Positions 59,317 to 64,000 of a DNA stretch of 64,000 bases are shown one piece after another (position 1 is the stretch's first letter; every line of letters begins with the position of its first letter). The stretch lies in contig CM057844.1 of assembly GCA_030068075.1 (NCBI GenBank), forward strand, positions 1,860,001 through 1,924,000, written 5' to 3'. This stretch comes from Paguma larvata. Taxonomy: Eukaryota > Chordata > Mammalia > Carnivora > Viverridae. Made by a program: the position numbers and the translations under genes. The notes below the pieces were generated by a model. That model was given only the letters and a program-made list of their open reading frames with translations. It did not search any database and was not told the origin of the DNA.

Positions 59317-61664
59317 ACACTCATCTGTAACTCTACCTTCCTCCCCTCTTAGAAGGCAGCTAAAGTCCTTAGAAGGACAAAACCATCCTAATTCCTTGTA
59401 ACATTCATTCCTTGGTCAGTGATGATTGGATCAGAGGTGGAAATGTCTCTCCAGCTCTGCAGGTGAAACATCCCTCTGAGGGTATGTATATGGGACAGAG
59501 ATCCCATTGTTTGTGTAAAGCTCAGCTGAATACTCAATGTGTACTCAGTCAACTTATCTGGGCTGTGGGTTGTGGGAAAGCACTGGCATGTTGGAGAAGG
59601 AAGTCTGCAGAGAGAATTAAAGGAGATGCCTAGAGATAGGGAACATGTAGCCAAAGAGCAACCAGTGGAGGCAATGGCCGACCTATTCCCACAAACTTGC
59701 CATGCCTCTCTTGCGCTGTTTCTAGGTGGTGTCCGGTTTGATATAACTAATCTGCTTAATATTTGAGTTCCTTAAGTGGATTTCTGTTATGCACCCCAAA
59801 TGTTATATAGTTATGATAACTTAAGCAGCAGAGTTTATAAGATTAAACTATAGTCCTCGCATTGTCTCGTCTTTCAGTCTTATATAGCATCTGCTTGTTT
59901 TTACGTCCTTTGCAAAATGAGGTGACTCAAGACCATCAAAACACAGTACGTGCTGTGGCTGGTAGATCTTCTATATCAGTAAGAAAAAAAAATTGGTCTG
60001 TGAAAAGAAGGGAACAAAATTACATTAGAGACTAACTTTTATCAGGACTAAGATAATATACCACACAGTGGGAGTTGGAAAATCAGGAACATTTACCCAT
60101 TTGAAAGGAAGAAATTCCCTTGTATTATTGCCTCTCAAGTTAGTCAAGCATGAGGAGCCTGGACCATATACATAAAATAAAAATCTCATCAAGGCACAGT
60201 CAACAACTGCACAAAATAATGCTCTAAACACTACGGTTTCATAACAAGAAGAACCCTTGTGTTTGAGCTGAATAGGCCTCTCTTCTCTAGGGAAATTTAA
60301 TGGGATTAAGTCTCCTCTGTTCCCACTTAGAAGTCCATACATAGTCATAGTAGGTTATTACACAGACAGAAACACGAGACTGCAAAGACAGAGCTGGTAT
60401 GTAATGCAATTTATTTCTGCCAGTAACAAATTGCCCCCTTGGCCATGGAAAGAAGATAGGACAGTAAAGGGTAAAGGAAAGTAACATTCTTTCTCCAAAA
60501 CATTGCAACTGAGATGGCTTTTTTGCCGCCTACTTGGAAGTTAACAGAATTTCATTTCTCAGGTAGTGAGCCCACCAGCCTCTGTTGTTAACAAGAGGAT
60601 TTAGCATCGCTTTGCCTCTGCCATGTTGGCCTGTGGACATACACTTCTGGAAAATTATTAACTTTTTATCAACCTAAGTGAGGACCTTATGCTTAAACAT
60701 ATGTTAATAATAATGGATGTTGTAGAAAATATCAGCCAAGATAATAAGTCAGTTCATAAACCCAAAGAAAATCAGTCAAGGACTTTTGAATTTACATAGG
60801 AAGTTCATTATAATATATTAGGAAAGTTCTGTGTTGCAGTCAGAATCACCTGCTCTAATTTCTGGACCTGTAACTTTGCACCAGGGTGAGCTCTGTTAGT
60901 TGGCTTAGCATACCTACATTCGATTTCACAGAAACTTCCTACATACTTGAAAGAGAGTTAGTGGGGGGTAGATCGAGGGACTGTATGCATCATACCCAAA
61001 TGGGAGTCAAACACAAAGCAAGTATTTGATGTATAATGCTCTTCTCAGCCCTTCTTCTTCCTGGGCTTTGTATTTATGGAACTGAATATTGAGTCTAACT
61101 AACTCTATAAAACACTGTCATAGAGAGACTTCCAATTCCAGATGGTGGTCTAAACTCAAGTAATTACATCCCCTTGCTCAAAAAGACTCTAATAATTAGA
61201 GACATCAGAAAGACAAATGAATAGCTTATACCCCATGATGAGTAGGAAGACCCCATGCCATACAGATGTCAATTCTTCTCAAATGCAATTATAGTAAAAA
61301 CTGCAACAGGCTTTTTGTTGTGTATGTGATTTTAGATTTCTAAAACTTAATGGATGGATTTAGCAAGATTGAACAAGACACTCCCGAAGAAGTAAAAGAA
61401 AGTGAGAATAACCAGATGTTATTAAGCTACAGTAATGAAGGGTGCAGAGTTATTCATGCAGGAATGAAGAACTGGCAGTAGAGCAGAAGGGAGCCCAGAA
61501 ACAGGCCCACACAAAAAAAGGTCGCATTGCCAGTCCCTGGGGGAAAAAAGGACTGCTTAATGAGTGGGGATGCATATTCATTGTTATCTTTGCAGCAAAT
61601 TGGATTAACACATGACCTCATACATAAAAATAATTTCAAGCTGGAAGGAGAAGGTATGCTAGGT
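59317..61664. other. Unassigned non-coding sequence
   Basis: No gene or repeat family recognised. Largest frame is 107 codons (60025-60348, minus), with no family resemblance. Confidence 0.45.
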
Positions 61665-61990
61665 TACCATAAGTTATTCTGTGGTAATAAATAACCCCAA
61701 AAATTCACTGACTTGACTCAATGACATTTATCTCTTGCTCACATCAGATTTGCTGTAGCTCTTAGAATTCTCTAGGACCACCAGACTCCACACTGCAGTT
61801 AATCACTCCAGGGTGCTGTGATCTTGTGGTCACTCCATGCTAATAGATGCATCCCCAATTAAAGCAGCAGTGGATATAAACATAGGAAATTATGCAATGG
61901 CTCTTAAATGCCTCCATCAGAACTGACACATGTACCCTTTTGCTCATGTTTCTTTGGGTAGACAACTTATAAGACCCTGCCTGTCTGAAA
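61665..61990. repeat. LTR-like relic, weak
   Basis: 'ttattctgtggtaataaata', 'accccaaaaattcactgac' and 'atttatctcttgctcacat' are reminiscent of the LTR-like family seen at 18.66 kb. The later part is not recognisable. Confidence 0.3.
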
Positions 61991-64000
61991 ATGGGCTACT
62001 GTTACATACAAGAATAAGCCATAGAAACAAAATGTCAATGAAAGGAGAAAAAAAAGTCCATGAATAAATTGAAGAAACATATATTTTATGTCTTTAAATA
62101 TATGTTTTTAGGTTTTAAAAACATTGTACTATTTAGACATATGTTTTTAAAGGTCAAACTTGTATATTTAAAAAGAAAATGAATAAAACCAAAATCAGAG
62201 TGATGGCTACCTCTGGATGGAGTGGATGTGGAGAGGGAAGATACATAGGTTTATCAGGATAGGTGGAATTGTTTCCATTCTGAAACATTGGCCCAGGATT
62301 ACTGGGTCTTGAAGGAAACTCAACAATTCCAAGGGAAGCACCTCTGTCAAAAAAACAAATAGTCATTCCATAGAAAATGAGATAATTCAACAGAGAATAT
62401 TGTAAAAAATACAATGTATCCTTAGACATATCTGAGAAATACATACTTTAGGGGAAAAAATATTTTTTCTTGTTCTTTGATCCTTTTCTGGTGGTCTGTC
62501 CTTGTCTTATAGATGCAGTTTCTCAAACATGTCTGAAAAATTTTGGGATTTTTAAAAATATTCTCTTCTGAATTATGTCATTTTCTATGTAATAAATTAT
62601 TTTTGTTGACCTTGGTTTCTTCCCTTGGAATTGTTAACTTTTATTGGTAGTCAAAATAATTATTTCTGAACCTAAAATAAAATTATTAGTAAAGCTAAAA
62701 TATTCTTTAAAAGCCTCCCAGACTATAAAGTAAAAGTGAAGGTGATGGAAAATATCAGAGAAATGTTTACAAACCCCAATCCAAAACCTTCAAAAAACAC
62801 ATAAAATAAAGTACAGATAAAGAGAATAGAAATGTTTCCAGGGTTCAGAAGATTATTTGCTATGCATTTTCCAGAGTGTATGTATTTTCTGGGATATGGT
62901 GTGTCTTTTTAACCTGCAGATTCAGCTCTTTCCTTTAGGAAACTTGATTTTATTACATTTTGGAAAACAAATTGCTTACATTCTATTTTTTCCTCATCTA
63001 CATAAATCCCAATGTATGCATGGGATACATTGCATGTATCTCTTCTGTCTCTCTCTCTCCTCTCCTCTCCTTCTCTCTGTCTAACATGAATTCCTGTTTC
63101 TCTTTCAACACTTTGTGGTGTGATGATGTTTAATTTATTTAAGTCTCTGGAGAACTCTGAGTTCAGACTCTCCCTATTTGGTTAATTTATCTTCTGACAT
63201 ATGCCTTTTACTTCATTTTGATTTTATTTATTCTTTCTAATATTTATGCACAGATCATTTCTGCTTATCTCTTGTTATTGAACCAGGACATATGAAGCAT
63301 GGTTGGCTGGAAGGAGGCAGAAGAGAGATGTAGGAACTCATTCTATTTGGTCCTTTTGGTTCATATAACAAAAGACATGCAGATATGCCTCTCTGTGATT
63401 AACAATTTACCCAAATAAGTTATTTTTTCCCTTGGCAGGTGCATCTCTTCTCAGTTTTCCATTACAGATAGTGGTATGGTCCCAAGTTGTCTGGGTTTCA
63501 GTCTGCTCATTTCATACCTTTCAAACATCACACTGGGCTGACATGTCAAAATCTAAATCAACGGCAGTGGCATGGATTCTACTCTAGGTATTCCTTTTTG
63601 ATGCTCTTTTTTGTAAAACCGGGTTTTTCAAAATCTATCCCCTGGCTTCTGAATTACCAAGTCCCAGGTCATATCTCTATAATTAAAGAACCTCTTGACA
63701 AGTGTTACGACAATGATTTTTGGGGAAATGTGGCTCTTGCTTGAGATTCAGGAAACAAAAGGCATTTAGAAACTCCAGGAAACACACACACACTGAATCC
63801 AACTAAACTGTGGTCTGATGAGAATTGGAGGGAAGTATCTTGACTTTTACTCTAGAAATATTCTGCTCTCTGTGTCCCAGGGTCATAATATTGGGCTTGG
63901 ATAAAGGAACACAATTCAACCATATGACTAGGCTCTGAATAAATAATATTTACTTTACCATCAATACATTGTTAAGGAAATGTATTGATCTTGAACTCTT
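61991..64000. other. Unassigned non-coding sequence
   Basis: AT-rich. A pyrimidine-rich low-complexity tract lies at about 63038-63082. No gene, RNA or dispersed repeat recognised up to the window end. Confidence 0.45.

Noticed and set aside
1..64000. CRISPR arrays, operons or a prokaryotic-type defence system
   Set aside because: Composition, microsatellites, SINEs, LINEs and LTR relics are all vertebrate nuclear; no regularly spaced repeats with unique spacers were seen.

Overview
This window is non-genic mammalian nuclear DNA from a feliform carnivore, most likely a felid. The call rests on eleven to twelve tRNA-Lys-derived CAN-type SINEs with the feline-type body (tRNA head, CT-rich middle, AATAAATAAAC tail), on young carnivore-type LINE-1 copies, and on older mammalian repeats (MIR, L2, MER5A, MaLR LTRs, L1M). 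I found no convincing host protein-coding gene, rRNA, functional tRNA or CRISPR array. Almost all open reading frames above 100 codons are either LINE-1 debris or random openings. One short splice-flanked open segment near 45.3 kb is the only candidate host exon, and it is weak.

Layout. 1-3.05 kb: unassigned sequence with one LTR-like relic. 3.07-9.74 kb: a minus-strand SINE, then a full-length plus-strand LINE-1 with CpG-rich 5'UTR, broken ORF1 and ORF2, poly(A) signal and target-site duplications (TSDs). 9.7-10.8 kb: two SINEs. 10.8-15.06 kb: an ancient L1M with its reverse-transcriptase core deleted, carrying several SINEs, a (CA)n and a perfect 38-bp inverted repeat. 15.1-17.3 kb: MIR pieces, an old L1 3' end and a purine-rich GGAT/GGAA tract. 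17.47-17.88 kb: a SINE inside the poly(A) junction of a short L1. 18.65-19.17 kb: LTR-like relic. 19.4-25.57 kb: a multi-level nest (ancient L1 3' end, older L1 plus MaLR LTR, younger twin-primed L1). 28.04-29.74 kb: old minus-strand L1 split by a young SINE. 34.13-36.47 kb: young 5'-truncated minus-strand L1 with an apparent 190-bp 3' transduction. 38-50 kb: MIR, SINEs, MER5A and LINE-2 fossils. 55.9-56.7 kb: a young short L1 next to a SINE. 58.87-59.32 kb: MaLR LTR. The remainder is unassigned.

The elements fit known biology. LINE-1 supplies endonuclease and reverse transcriptase; its own copies and the tRNA-Lys SINEs integrate by target-primed reverse transcription, leaving A-rich tails and TSDs, many of them readable here. 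No LINE-1 copy in the window looks able to encode intact proteins. The most interesting observations are the 3' transduction (34.14-36.45 kb), the perfect palindrome (14.74-14.83 kb), the extra CpG-rich sequence at the 5' end of the full-length L1 (3.35-3.48 kb) and the nested stack at 19-25 kb. I found no evidence of a new multi-gene system. All boundaries were read by eye and may be off by 5-30 bases for old elements.
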